64,000 nucleotides of DNA from Bryopsis sp. KO-2023. Lineage: Eukaryota > Chlorophyta > Ulvophyceae > Bryopsidales > Bryopsidaceae. Under the pieces are notes generated by a model. It was not told the origin of the DNA and made no database searches. It was given only the letters and a program-made list of their open reading frames with translations. The stretch lies in contig BSYQ01000001.1 of assembly GCA_030272585.1 (NCBI GenBank), positions 11,051,001 through 11,115,000 on the forward strand, read 5' to 3'. Position numbers and translations under genes: made by a program. This document shows, piece after piece, positions 12,201 to 28,976 of this stretch; the first letter of the stretch is position 1; every line of letters begins with the position of its first letter.

Positions 12201-13875
12201 GTCAAGTCAGCACATGGGGTAGTATTCATTGCCCAAGAAAGGCAGTGCCATCTACGTGCTTTTTGGACTAACACTTGTACACACATGTATCTATATATGC
12301 ATATATATACATATAGCCAGATGTTCAAGGCCAGATGTGCAACATAAATATCTAATGGTTTGTGATTTCCTCTCAGGTGAATGTGGGGTTCCTTATAAAC
12401 AACGATTCAAAATGCCAACTCCGGAAGGGAAGCATGTCTATTGGTACTCATTTGATTTTGGCCCAGTTCATTTTCTGGTGTTTGATACGGAGGATGCTTT
12501 TTCACCCGGATCTGCACAGTACAAGTGAGTTCTTTCGAAACAAAAAACACTCGAAAAATACACTAATTATTTGATCTTTCTCAAGCCAGGATTTACAAGG
12601 GTGAAAAAAAAAGTGACTGCAAAAAAGAATCGTCCTCTGAAAACGAAAAAAATCATGCACAGGAGAGAAAAAAAATCCTGTGGGGGTTTGAGCCTTGTGT
12701 GAAGAAGTGAGTTTTTTTTTTTAAATTCAACACTTGACTCTCATCGCCACTTCGAAGGATTGGCAGTTTTTTACCAAGACGAAGTGATCGAATGAATAAT
12801 TAGCCTAAAGGCAAAATAAACTCAGATCGGGAGTGTTTCCTTGGTGTTTTTTTTTTTTCGCCCTGGCTGTTCAGGTTCATTGAGCAGGATTTGGGGAAGG
12901 TCGATAGGAGTAAAACGCCTTGGGTCATTGCAATTGGCCATCGTCCGGTTTACATCAGTTCGGAAGATCCCAGGCCTATAGAGGGGGACAATGCTGTCGC
13001 CAAAGATTTGAGGGAATCTTTGGAGCCCGTCTTCTACAAGCATCAAGTACGATTTCTTATTTATCTTTCTTAGGAGAGATTTGAAAAACACCAAAAAACA
13101 ATTGAAAACTCTGTGGAATGGCAGTTGTAGCATAATCAACAGGATCTATCTGTTCTTTTCTTTTTCTAAATCCAGAAAAGGAAACTGAAACTTTGCCCTT
13201 TCTGTGTTGGGTTGCTGCAGACAGTTGGTTTTCATTTAAATGCTTTCTGAAATGTTCCCTTCATTCTTGCTTCTTTTTTTTTTTTGCAGGTGAGCGTTGT
13301 GCTGCAAGGCCACAATCATTCTTATCAAAGGACTTGCTCCGTGTTCAAAGAAAAATGCAGAAGCACAGGCAGAGCCCCCATCTATGTCGACATTGGCAAC
13401 GCTGGAGCAAGGCTTATCGATCCTCCACCAGAGCACCCAGAACACATCGAGGTGCGTAAATAACAACAGCATTAGACAATCTGCAGTTTCTCCTGTCAAA
13501 ATACACCGGTGCGTAAATAACAACAGCATTAAACCATCTGTAGTTCTCCTGTCAAAATACACCACCGCCCACTGCTTTACAATAATGCACGCCGTTTCCT
13601 GTAACCATGTTTGATCGACACCGGCACTTATCAACTATTGAGAGTAAGAAAATCGATTCATTCTCAGAATTTCCGTTTTTTCCTTTTGCTTTTTTGCACA
13701 GATGGCGGTGGCTGAATACGGCTTCTCCAGATTTTCGGTCAATGGCACAGACTTGTTCATGGAATCGGTTAGATCATCAGACGGAAGCAATATCGACACC
13801 ATCCACCTCCAAGCAGGCACTGGCACCTTCTTTCCCAAAGCCTTCAGGGCAGAGTCCCGGAAAATCACCAAATGA
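9219..13875 (+). CDS. PAP: Secreted purple acid phosphatase
   Basis: Dinuclear-metal phosphomonoesterase, probably used outside the cell or in the secretory path to release phosphate. Twelve exons (9219-9577, 9801-9956, 10097-10241, 10531-10620, 10862-10946, 11248-11362, 11713-11782, 11941-12016, 12377-12524, 12875-13046, 13290-13451, 13702-13875) join in frame to 583 residues. The protein starts with a hydrophobic signal peptide (MLSAILSLLVLGAVSA). An N-terminal plant-type beta domain follows (DDDWMAVYAPA, YLETGRG), then a fibronectin-like part with TYSKEDLCGAPAT. All five metal motifs of the family are present: DMG, GDVGY, GNHERD, IGHRP and GHNHSY, so catalysis is expected. Organisation resembles the large plant PAPs. 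Intron 11 carries a tandem duplication that includes its donor. Confidence 0.93.
13451..13563 (+). repeat. 57-bp tandem duplication spanning a splice donor
   Basis: Two imperfect copies, 13451-13507 and 13508-13563, both begin ggtgcgtaaataacaacagc and both end tcctgtcaaaatacacc. The first copy contains the active donor of phosphatase intron 11 (exon ends 13451). The second copy carries the same GGTGCGTAAA donor sequence inside the intron. Confidence 0.85.
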
Positions 13876-14641
13876 GTTCCAGTTTTGTAGGTCTGTATTT
13901 CTTGTCTGTATATTACTGTTATTGTGGGGTTAAAAGTGTCAAGTGCAAACAAGATTACAAGCAAAATTATAAAAAAACGTCGACTAGAGAATTCATGTGG
14001 CATAGAACTAGTTTGCATTGGTTTGGTTAGTAATAGCATTTATGGATGGGGACTGAGGCTTTGGAAAAGCTTTGTCATTTTTGTATTTATCCATCGATTG
14101 ATGAACAGATATTTCCCGAAAAGAGCAGAAGATATATGTCCTGGAGGGCTCCAAGTGTTGTTGGCTACCTTTTTCTGGGGAAGTGACGAATGCTAGGATG
14201 GCAATTGCCATCACAAGACTTAGTCAAATGCATCCCATTACAATGGAACTTATCCACCCTCAGCAATAATTGAGAATTGATGGTACTATAATACAGGCCC
14301 TATTCTCTTCCCCTACATTTTTCAACATTAACAAACCCCACCATCATTGCTATCACACTCCCTTCTGTCAATGAGTGTGTTCAAACAAACCAAATTCGCT
14401 GCAGGGTGCAAAATTCACCAGACTGACATCAACCTACTTCGACACCATTGGAATGTCTCTCCCCCCTTTGATAGTTCACGCCATCTATTCCCGCACACTC
14501 ACAACCAAACAATGCACACTTGAAGGACATGTTAACAAGAGCTGATTTCTTGATTTCACCCCACATTTCGGCATTGCATCTATCACAACCAATCCCCCTC
14601 CCCGGGCCCAACATATATGAACTCGTATATCTACCCTGTTA
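13876..14641. other. Convergent intergenic region
   Basis: About 770 bases between the 3' ends of the phosphatase (+) and the transporter (-). Presumably both 3' UTRs. No gene-like sequence was seen. Confidence 0.5.
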
Positions 14642-16935
14642 TCATTTCACGTAACACCTCCAACATCTCGTAAACATAGAAACCTCCATATTGATGTCAA
14701 AGAAACCAGCCAAGACCGCCACCGTCCCGCTGATCATCAAAAAGATCGACCCCGAGTTCATCGCCCATTTCGGATGTTTCAGCATGACTTCGGGAATCAG
14801 TGCAAAGGGCACTTGCAATGAAAGGGCAACCGTAGCAATGGTCGGTCCAATCAAGAGGATGGCTCTAGCCCATAGATAATCCGACAAGACATTGTCGAAC
14901 AGACCTGCATCATCACAGAAGAAAAACAAACATTGGGCATCTCAATACAAAAACCAGTCCCTCCAGTCCCTTCCCCACCCCCACTTTCTGAAAAGGAAAA
15001 GGAACAAAACAAGAGATTTGAACAAAAAAAAGTGATGTGTTCGCTTAGATTACCTTTCACAATGGTTTTCCCCAATGCCTCTCTTGTAATGGTTGCGTCA
15101 ATCACACCCATCCCATGCAAACTCCACACAGTGCAACCGAGAATCACAGAGATCCCCAACCCCATGTACCCAAAGAAGAGGGTCATGTCGACCTTATCGT
15201 CCGGAGGCAACATTTTCTTCAGCAGAATGGTGTAAATCGCATAAAACAAGGCAGCCACTATTGCAAGAAGATCCCCAACAGCACTGCTTTGTTCGGCACT
15301 GCTGCTTTCATCGGCAAACATGACCAGCACCACACCTGAAAGTGACATAGTCCAGAATCAGTTTCTCTTCTATTTTTAGATAGTTCTTGAGGAGTGCTTT
15401 TTCTGGATTGAAGTGTGGTGTCATACATACGGGTTCGCCTGCGGTTTGCATAACTGTTTGCATGTATTGAAAAATCCAATACCAGAGCTGTCGAGGACCC
15501 CTAATGTATGGCTAACTCACACTTCATGATTCAGGGTATAAACATATGTATTCCTGAACACGAATAACGCGGGGGGGGGGGGGGTACGTATTCTTATATT
15601 AATTTATTCAGATATTCACTTTTGACGAGGGGGGGGGGAGGAGGGGGACTCCACTCAACTAGCATTAAATACATTAATCGTGGCGTTGACAATCGTACCA
15701 GCAAGACATAGCAGCAAACTGAGCAGCCTTTCAATCACAAAGGGCTCTTTGAACACCCAAATGCTCAGCAAAAAGGTGAATAAACTTGAACTGGAACTCA
15801 AGATGGTGTTGGATGAAACAGACGTCATTGCCAGCGACAAATTGAAGCATAGTTGCGCCAGGCACCAGAACGGAGCAATCTGCACCAGCCAAAAATATCA
15901 ACACCTTCCCAACAGACAGACATAGTGTCTGTTGATGTCATGATCTTTTCCTCCATGGAAAATGCAAAACAAAAATTACTCAAATCGAAACCTACACCAG
16001 AAAGTTCAGCTAACCAAGCAGTATATTGTGAATAAAACGCAGGTCTGACAAGCAGTGGATCAGGTAGAAAAACAATAACGTCGGTAAAAACAACAGAGCT
16101 ATTGATAATATTTTCTACTCCAGAATTGAGGTTTTCAAAGGAAATTTTCACCAATATCGATTCTGTTACCATGATTGCTGCGAACAAAGGATCAGTCTCC
16201 GACTCTTCCTCCCCATTTGAAATAGAATTCGGACCTTGAAATAGCGTGTCATTTTCACCAGGATTTTTCGATTGGCTGCGGGAATTCCTGAATTTGACAT
16301 GTAACGATGACCGTTTTTTCGTTTTTTCCAAAAATAGCATTGGGTATGTTTTCAAGATTGAGACAATAATCAGTGTCACCCCTGGGAACTTGGTTCCTTA
16401 TTTTTACTGGAGTGGGCCCAGAGATCATCTCGCTCATTTCTACAATACATTATTTATTTTTATTTTGTATCATCATCCTTCGGCCTCAATGCAATACATG
16501 CCAACAATACACGACGACTGAAATCCAATTTTTACGCTTAATGGGTATAGATGATTTTTCCAACCAGAAAAGCATCACATTAGATTTGCATGCGTCTGGG
16601 CAAAATCTCGACAAAAATCAAAACAGTTTTTTCCTGTTTTGTCCACCTCCATCCTGCAACAATTCCATCGAATCCTAGAAATGCATTTCAACCACTTACG
16701 ACCGCTTTGCAGGAAACAGCCATTTCCTGAGCTTGGAAATCGGCAGATAGACCAAGAACAAAGAGTTCGCGACGTAAGTGATGATCAAGGGATGCACGCG
16801 GCCTTCCTTTTTTTCCTCCAAGTCTTGCACCAGAAAGGATGCCGCCACCCAAATGAGCGACACGCACACAGCGAAGAAGAGACCGAGGGCACGGTCGCGC
16901 TGCTTGCGATCAAAATTTCCGCCCCAATCAAACAT
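14642..16935 (-). CDS. SLC35F-family (drug/metabolite superfamily) transporter
   Basis: Polytopic membrane transporter of the EamA/DMT fold, closest in feel to SLC35F5-type proteins; substrate unknown. Five exons on the minus strand (16935-16700, 16287-16170, 15879-15699, 15335-15054, 14904-14642) join in frame to 359 residues. Recognisable parts are the first helix followed by ASFLVQDL and ITYVANSLFLVYLP, then IAPFWCLAQLCFNLSL, the family signature SVSSNTILSSSSSLFT, the second repeat GDLLAIVAALFYAIYTILL, and a C-terminal half ending with GTVAVLAGFF. Exon 2 encodes a hydrophilic acidic linker (EEESETDP). Its acceptor could be either of two in-phase AGs, changing only a few residues. About ten helices are expected. 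It lies tail to tail with the phosphatase gene. Confidence 0.85.
15571..15584. repeat. Homopolymer run of 14 G
   Basis: Uninterrupted G run within intron 3 of the transporter gene; a second G-rich run lies at about 15631-15646. Prone to length errors in sequencing. Confidence 0.85.
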
Positions 16936-17696
16936 TGGGTGGATCCGTAATCATTGAAAGCGGAGCAATTCGTCCAGCGAAATAACGGTCACGTGCTCGT
17001 TGAGAGGTGGTGTGGGTGGGTGAGGGAGGCGACAGATTGTGTCGTGTGGAACATCCATGTAATGGATGTTCAGACAGGTTAAAGGAGGCTGATAAGCCAG
17101 ATGAGGGAGGCTGAGTAAGCTCTTGTGAATTGCAGGAAACAAAACCAGTTCTGGAACCAAGAGGAGTTAGTCTTTTTTTCGACAAGAGCCTTGTCGTTTT
17201 CAACACCCGGCCCTCCCTCCCGGGTGAGAGTAGAAGGAAGGAAAGAGTTCTTGGAGAAAAAAGAGGTGCTAAGGCGTGGTGATACCAGTTTAGGAACGAG
17301 TGGTTTTTTCAGAGTAGCTCAGAAATGAAGTGGGATTTGCAGTGGACAGGATTGGGACTTTGTAATTTTCTGGGGCAGTAAAAGTGCAAGGAGTGAAAGT
17401 CCACTGGACATGATGTTGAATTGTACTGAAAGAATAAAGTAATAGCACAACCTGGCAAGCCAGACGAACTGGTGGATGGCCTAGTTTAGGGCGATGAAGG
17501 ATTATTACAACAGGTCCACTGCAAAATCGGGTCCTGTTGGAGCTATCTGGTGGGTGGACCACAGAAAAAAAACCCACAGTTTCACAATGCCATGCTCTGT
17601 TCATTCTGAGTGCTGTCAAGACAGACTTGCTGACACCTCAACCCCGACCCAGCTTTCAGCCCAAACATTGTCAAATGAAAACCCCAACAATTTCAA
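16936..17696. other. Intergenic between transporter start and helicase end
   Basis: About 760 bases. Should contain the transporter promoter (minus strand) and the helicase 3' UTR. A perfect 9-bp inverted repeat (aacatccat, 3-base loop, atggatgtt) lies at 17050-17070. No coding exon recognised. Confidence 0.5.
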
Positions 17697-23191
<5,495 letters not shown>

Positions 23192-23537
23192 GATGATGAG
23201 GTCACTCGGTACGTTCTTGTTCTCCTGACCACTCGTCGAGAGATGAGTGCACAAAAAACCTGTTTCACAGTTAACCAGTTCCTGGACTATCAAATGTTCA
23301 GGAACTGGTCACCATCCAAATTTGGAGGATGTGAATAATTGTGATCAAGCTAGCGATTTTCTTGATTTGAAGAATTAACGGAATTTTGTGCCAGAAATCA
23401 GTTGAAAAGGTGGGCGTCCTCCCTTCTCTACCAGCCTTTTAGTACCGTGACGCAGCCGCCTTCGAGTATCGACGGTTGTGACTTTCAGTTTTCTGGTGTG
23501 TGACGGCGCCTTTTCATAAGGTTTCGATAACAGCAAA
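23192..23537. promoter_or_regulatory. Divergent promoter region, helicase and hypothetical gene
   Basis: 346 bases separate the start codons of the DHX35-type gene (minus strand, 23191) and the hypothetical gene (plus strand, 23538). Both promoters must lie here or in the 5' UTRs. No TATA box is obvious. The assignment rests on gene orientation only. Confidence 0.45.
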
Positions 23538-24432
23538 ATGAAACGGTCACGGGCGTGGATCGAGAGCCGGGATATTGGAAACATCCTCGAGAGGAAGTAC
23601 CGAGGATTAAAGAAGAGGCGCACTGAAGTAGGTTGTCTTATCTGACTTGCTTTTGGGCTTTGGAGCTTGTTCGTTTGTGTATTTTGGAATCCCATGTCTG
23701 TGTTTCTGTCGATAATATTCTGGCATCGCCAAGGATCGTTTGGACTTCTTAGTTTGCCGTGCCATCGTTTTTCTAACATGCTTTTGTATTCCTGCGAAAG
23801 TTAAGAAAGCTATATTTGCGGCGGTGGGAAATATGAGAGTGATTGTGATTTCCAGGTAACATCATCTCCAAGTGTCTAAGGTCTTCCGAGTGCGTTTGAA
23901 GATTGGTGCGCCTCTCCTCTCCTCACGGTGACCTCTCCTACTAAAACGTGCCACATCCCCAGCTCGCCGAGCACCCCTAAAGCCCCATCAAACAAAGGGA
24001 TTCGAGCTCCGTGTGGTCTTGGGCTTCTTCATGGTTGGGACGACATTCTTTGTGTGAGGCTGTGGAACTCGCAGCAGACTGCTCGCTTCGATAGGGAGGA
24101 CACGCCTTGTCCGCCAGAAAGTAACGAAAGAAGTAATATAAACGTCCAGGACGGAGCTCGTGGTGTTCCGCCAGAGCTCTATGGTCGAAGTTTTGACCAC
24201 GAAGAGTATGGGGAGGAGTCTGAACTATGGGTAAGTATTGTGCTGACCACTATTGGCAGTGAAAAAAACTGGGACATGAACTCATAAAGACTCCAAAAAC
24301 AGCTTTGCTGATGCTGTTTCTAAAATATTATTGTTCCTTCTTTGGGAAACATGAACATTTTCCCGATTGTCTCTTATTTTTTCGTTACAGAGTAGTGGAG
24401 CATCTTCCAGCGAGAATGAGGACGACTCGTAG
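23538..24432 (+). CDS. Small hypothetical protein with acidic serine-rich tail
   Basis: Not recognised. The start is an ATG at 23538 followed by a very basic segment (MKRSRAWIESRD, then RKYRGLKKRR), which suggests a nuclear or RNA-binding role by inference only. A second coding block ends at 24230 (donor ggGTAAGT). The last exon, 24391-24432, encodes SSGASSSENEDDS and a TAG stop. The body contains GLGLLHGWDDILCVRLW and EEYGEESELW. The junction between the first exon and the body is unresolved: donors at 23597 (gtaccg) and 23628 (gtaggt) and several acceptors near 23880-23960 are possible. Expected length is about 130-170 residues. Confidence 0.45.
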
Positions 24433-25183
24433 ATTAAAGAGGAGCTCTGAAAGCTCGAACTTCTTGAAGAATATTGGTTATGATTGTGTGATGGCAGAAA
24501 CAAATTTGGTGGAGAAATCGATGATAAAATATAGTGAATAGGAGCAATGTGAAAAAAATAGAGAAAAGAGGGTAATAATCTGGGTTTTTCTGGGGTATAG
24601 AACAGGCATAGGGATATATTAGCTTATGGAGGGGAATTTTCAAAACATTGGGGATGCACTGATATGTCAGCAATTTCTTTTAGGATTTATAACTCTGCAG
24701 AAACATAATTTACAATTTTAGCCTTGAAGTAATTTTGTTTGGCAGTACTCCATTTAGAGAAACTTCCCAAAATGCCATGGATCTATGGCATTTTATACCT
24801 GCAAAATGGGACGACAAGCTGCACAAGACTTCAAAAAAGATTTCTTGCACATCTTCAGACAATTGCCTGATGAAAGAAATCAATGATGGTTGTGATTGTT
24901 ATCACCATAGTTATGGCAGTGGATGGTCGAGATCGCCTTTCCATTGTCTGACAAGTATGATTCTCCAAGCGCTGAGACCGAATTTTAATCCTCCTAGCAT
25001 TTTCTTCCAAACGGGTCAGAATGAAAAGCTCAAATTACAAAAACCCAAATCGCCCTGGGGGAGCTGATGCACAAACCCTTTTGAATCCATCACCCCACTC
25101 ACCTTCCGTGAATCCAAGAATCCAAACAATCAATCCAAATCAACAAAAGTGGAAAAGGCAACTGAAAAATTGAGGGACAGTGT
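24433..25183. other. Convergent intergenic region
   Basis: About 750 bases between the ends of the hypothetical gene (+) and the plastid membrane protein gene (-). AT-rich and probably 3' UTRs. Nothing else was recognised. Confidence 0.5.
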
Positions 25184-27544
25184 TCATGCTGCCCCCTCAG
25201 GATTCTCTTCGGAGGGAGGCCCCAATTTCCAGTAAAAGATGGCAGCCATGGCGACCAAATCCGCTGAATAAACTGTAGCGAACGATTTCGAGACAAACGG
25301 AAGGGCAACATTGACCAGGGGCACCAACAAAAAGAGAATGTTTAGAGCATCCTTTTCCTTAGAAGTGCACTCCCGGGCTCGCAGAGAAGGAATTGTGAAC
25401 ATCCAGACTGACCACATCCTACAGAAACAAACCAATATCGCTTGCCAAAGGGTTTGGCATCAAAATTCAAATGGAAAACGCTTGCTGTCTACCCCACTCA
25501 TAAATTGACACCAAACAACCACGAGGAAATCGTCACTTACGAAATATTGTCCATGCATGCAAGCCAGTAATGGCATAAATTCTTACCCCATCAATCTGGC
25601 AATGCTGGGTTCATCTGATGGAAGCAGTACATTGAATGCCAGCAAACCACCAATCTGTGGAGCAAGTGTATTTGATGGATTAAAACTCGCATAAAAGTCA
25701 TAAAGTCACTCAAGAAAAAAAACGAAGGAGCCGAGGGCACTCTTTACCATATGTGCAAAAGACAAAATTTGATTCTCTTTTGCAAACTTAGGAATGGTTA
25801 GTTGATATCTTGGGGCACGACCCTTGTAATAAAATCGAGGTCCGTAACTCTGTTTTCATTTTATTCTTTTTTCCTTTCATATTCTTCTGCACGATCAAAA
25901 AGAAAAAGAAAAAGAAGCTTTTCTCTTTTTCTGTCCAGTATTTTAAAAAGGACTTTTGTATGTTACTCTCAACAAGATAACGGATTATCTCTGCTTTCAT
26001 TGACTTTTTATTTTTATTTTTGGCACTTACCGCTGCGGATCCCCATGCCTGCCATCCAAAGATTTTGTAAAGAAGCGAGCCTGAACGATACAATAAAAAC
26101 ACATAAACTAATCAGCAACCCTTTCCCATCCTTCGTTCGATTTGCTCGTTGGAGCCACACTGGTTCCGAAAATATGAAAAGATATTCAGAAGTAAATGTG
26201 GACTGTGAAAGGGCATTTTTCTCATCATCCTCTATTATCCAGGCATCCTTCTGGCTTAAACAAATGGGTGCTTTTGCTAGGACTAGCAACACAATTGGAA
26301 TGCATGACCGCTACAGCCAGCTTGACAGGCTGCATCTCTTTGCACAATAAGCATTCAGTTTTGACATGGGATTTGGGGGATTAAAGCGATAACAGGATTG
26401 ATTCGCTGCATTGAATCTGGTCGCCTACCTTTCACTGCAGGATTTTTAACTGCTCCAGAAGGCCTGGGGGCAAAAGTGCTGGCAACATCTCTAGCGATTT
26501 TCGATGCATCCTTGCTGGAGTCTTTTACTTTGTCCGTGGCAGAAACACTCTGCAGTAAAAAACATTAGGGATGTTCAGCAATTCACCGCTATTCACGTTT
26601 CAACGTTATTACTAATCGAAATGCCGTCGATGGGGCTAGTCGGGGGCGAAAATGTAAAGCGAAATACGGTACTTTCTCAGCTCTATTGTACGAATTTACA
26701 CGGGAAAAAACAAGGGCAATCTTTGTTCTTCCTGGCTTCAGTTTTCATGCGCTGCTGTAAGTCACCCAGAAAGTTTTCGAAAAAAGGTGGACTGGATGAA
26801 ATTACACCACTCCTTGCAACATTATACACCAAGCTTCCATTAGGATTTGTTTTTATGAAAAGAAGCTCTTTCTATTTCACATATCGCATTAATGAAAAGT
26901 TCACAAAAATTGCATCTCCACATTTCTGCATCGACTGCATTCTACCACAAGAATCACCCCCCTCCATCTTTTTTTCTAACGTTTTCCACATTTCTGCAAA
27001 ATACCTGTTCCTTGACTTCAGTAGTCTCTTCAACAGTCTTTGTAGCTGGAAACCAAAAAAAGCAATCTACAGATATCAGAAAACACGCTAAATCAATTGA
27101 TTTCGCGGAAACTGACATCTTCAGAAAGGGAAAGCCCTTTTGCATCTAAGAAAGATCCCTCCAAAAAGAGAAAAAAACACAGAAACAACCAAAGAGCATG
27201 CAATTGTTGCCCCCCGAAAAGTCTCTGATTCCAATCACCCTCAGATGTCTAATCTGTCTGGTTTTTCACCACTTCATCCAGGATACTTTATAATCCGCAA
27301 AACCAGAAAATCAATTTCATCAATCCCTTGCTGATAGAGGATGCACAGGAATAAATCGCCAAGAATCAGTTTCTCACACAACAAATATCTAGAATATCTT
27401 ACCCTCTTGTTCTGCAGCAACGCCCGCTTGCGACTCGGCTTTGCATCCTAACCGTGTATGAACTCTAGAAATGCGAGAAGACGGGACTGCGAGCACTCCA
27501 GGCTTGAAATGGCCGGACAGAGTGACGGTACGCATTGCAGCCAT
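25184..27544 (-). CDS. Probable plastid membrane protein of unknown function
   Basis: Seven exons (27544-27403, 27045-27005, 26549-26429, 26080-26031, 25786-25748, 25654-25587, 25418-25184) join in frame to 231 residues. The first 45 residues (MAAMRTVTLSGHF, then RISRVHTRLGCKAE) look like a chloroplast transit peptide. A charged linker rich in Glu, Lys and Ser follows (ETTEVKEQ, KVKDSSKDASK). The C-terminal half has about four hydrophobic segments, including GGLLAFNVLLPSDEPS, MWSVWMFTIPSLRAR and ALNILFLLVPLVNVALPF, ending in a hydrophilic tail. The style resembles conserved thylakoid or envelope proteins shared by plants and cyanobacteria, but I cannot name the family. Every splice site is a good GT-AG pair. 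Targeting is inferred from composition. Confidence 0.72.
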
Positions 27545-28976
27545 GGGGAGAAACTGAGGACCAACAGAGTCTGTGTCGTCGGTTCATTCTTACACATCAA
27601 CACTCTGTTTTTTGTCATTTTATGACGTGGACCGGCACGGGACGTTTTCCGTTACGGCGTCACGTTTCTTTTGAAGAAAAGAGCCCGTCATGCAGCGGGG
27701 AATCAGTGCAAGTAGATGACCTCCCCTTCTTTTCGGCCAAAACATTCGAAATCCCCTATTTCGGCCCATTTTCAACTCCTTTTCGTCGTAGCTACGTAGT
27801 TTTCCAGCAAAAGATGTTGAAGAGTGACTAATTGTTGGCTGTAGGCGGCTGTAAACACATGCACAGATACAAATACTGCTGCTGCTCCACTCAAGTAACT
27901 TCTGTTAGAGCAAGTTTTTCGGACCTGTGCTGACCACTGGGAACGATGTGATTCATTCCTGGATTGAAAGATCCTACTTACAAAAGCTGCATACAACTTT
28001 TGCTTTGTGTTGCTAAAAACCCGTGCAATGGAGGAGCTTTTGTTGCAAAAATGGCAAAGGCCGTCTTTCTCTTACCACAACGGTCAATTGATTGCTGCTA
28101 CTATTAGCAATTAATTGCAATTAGCATAACATTGGTTTTGGAGGACTTAAGTTGATGTGGTGATTGGGTCACACTGGTACAATTGAATATTGTTTGTTAT
28201 TCACCTCAGAAGAGGTCACTGTAGTTACAGTATCCACGTCACAACAATAGAAATTGGGTAGTTGATCAAGGTATGAAGCTTGTCTTTTCACACTTCAAAT
28301 TGTTCTGAAACTTGTCTAGTCTCTCATGAAAGCAAAGTTAATTCCTATATGTTTTATCAATACAAAACGTCACAACACACAAAAAAACTTAATCGATTTA
28401 TTTGAATAAACTAGAATTCGTTGGGTTTTCATTGCCTGGAAACCCAAAAAGAATGTTCTAGATGCTTTGACTTTACACAGTCAACTCTGCATGAGGATTG
28501 AGATCAGGATCACAGCAAAGAGACAATTATCCCATGAACAAATCAAGCAGCAATTTTAAATATAAGAAAGCAAGTCTGCTTTCTTTTAATACAGCCCCAG
28601 AAGCTTCCTTGCACTGTGGAAACCAATATTTTGCTTTCTCACAGTCAAATCGTACTGTTTCATTTCAAAGAATGTAATCCAACATCTACACAATAAAGTT
28701 GCCAGTCGTTGACCTCAGAAGACGCCAAAAAATTCATGAAGGCTTTATGTGCTCTTCAGAGTCACAGTAATTTTGCAAAGAGGGTAGAGCTTTCCCCTGT
28801 TCCACAAACCAAAGAGAAAAAAAAATCAGAGTATTCATCAACATACATATTTGTTTTTAAAGTTTTGCAAACGCAGCTGGAACCATAATGTGCTCAGAAA
28901 AAAACAGTAATATTTTCAAATATCTACTTTATTTTTTGTGACAGCACAGGAAAGGTAGGAAAAGATTGCTTTGCAC
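27545..28976. other. Intergenic, about 1.4 kb
   Basis: Lies upstream of the plastid membrane protein gene and downstream of the spondin-domain gene (both minus strand). The left part should hold the promoter of the former. AT-rich, with a palindromic AT stretch (gcaattaattgc) near 28107-28118. No gene recognised on either strand. Confidence 0.5.

Noticed and set aside
11602-12222. 206-codon frame in the phosphatase gene
   Set aside because: It covers real exons 7 and 8 in the wrong frame plus introns. The phosphatase motif GNHERD is read correctly only in the spliced model.
15825-16379. 184-codon minus-strand frame in the transporter gene
   Set aside because: Mostly intron 2 of the transporter. 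Only its first part is used, as the acidic linker exon 16287-16170.
17050-17070. Perfect 9-bp hairpin as a possible terminator or small RNA
   Set aside because: Bacterial-type terminators are not expected in this nuclear context and the arms are too short for a miRNA precursor.
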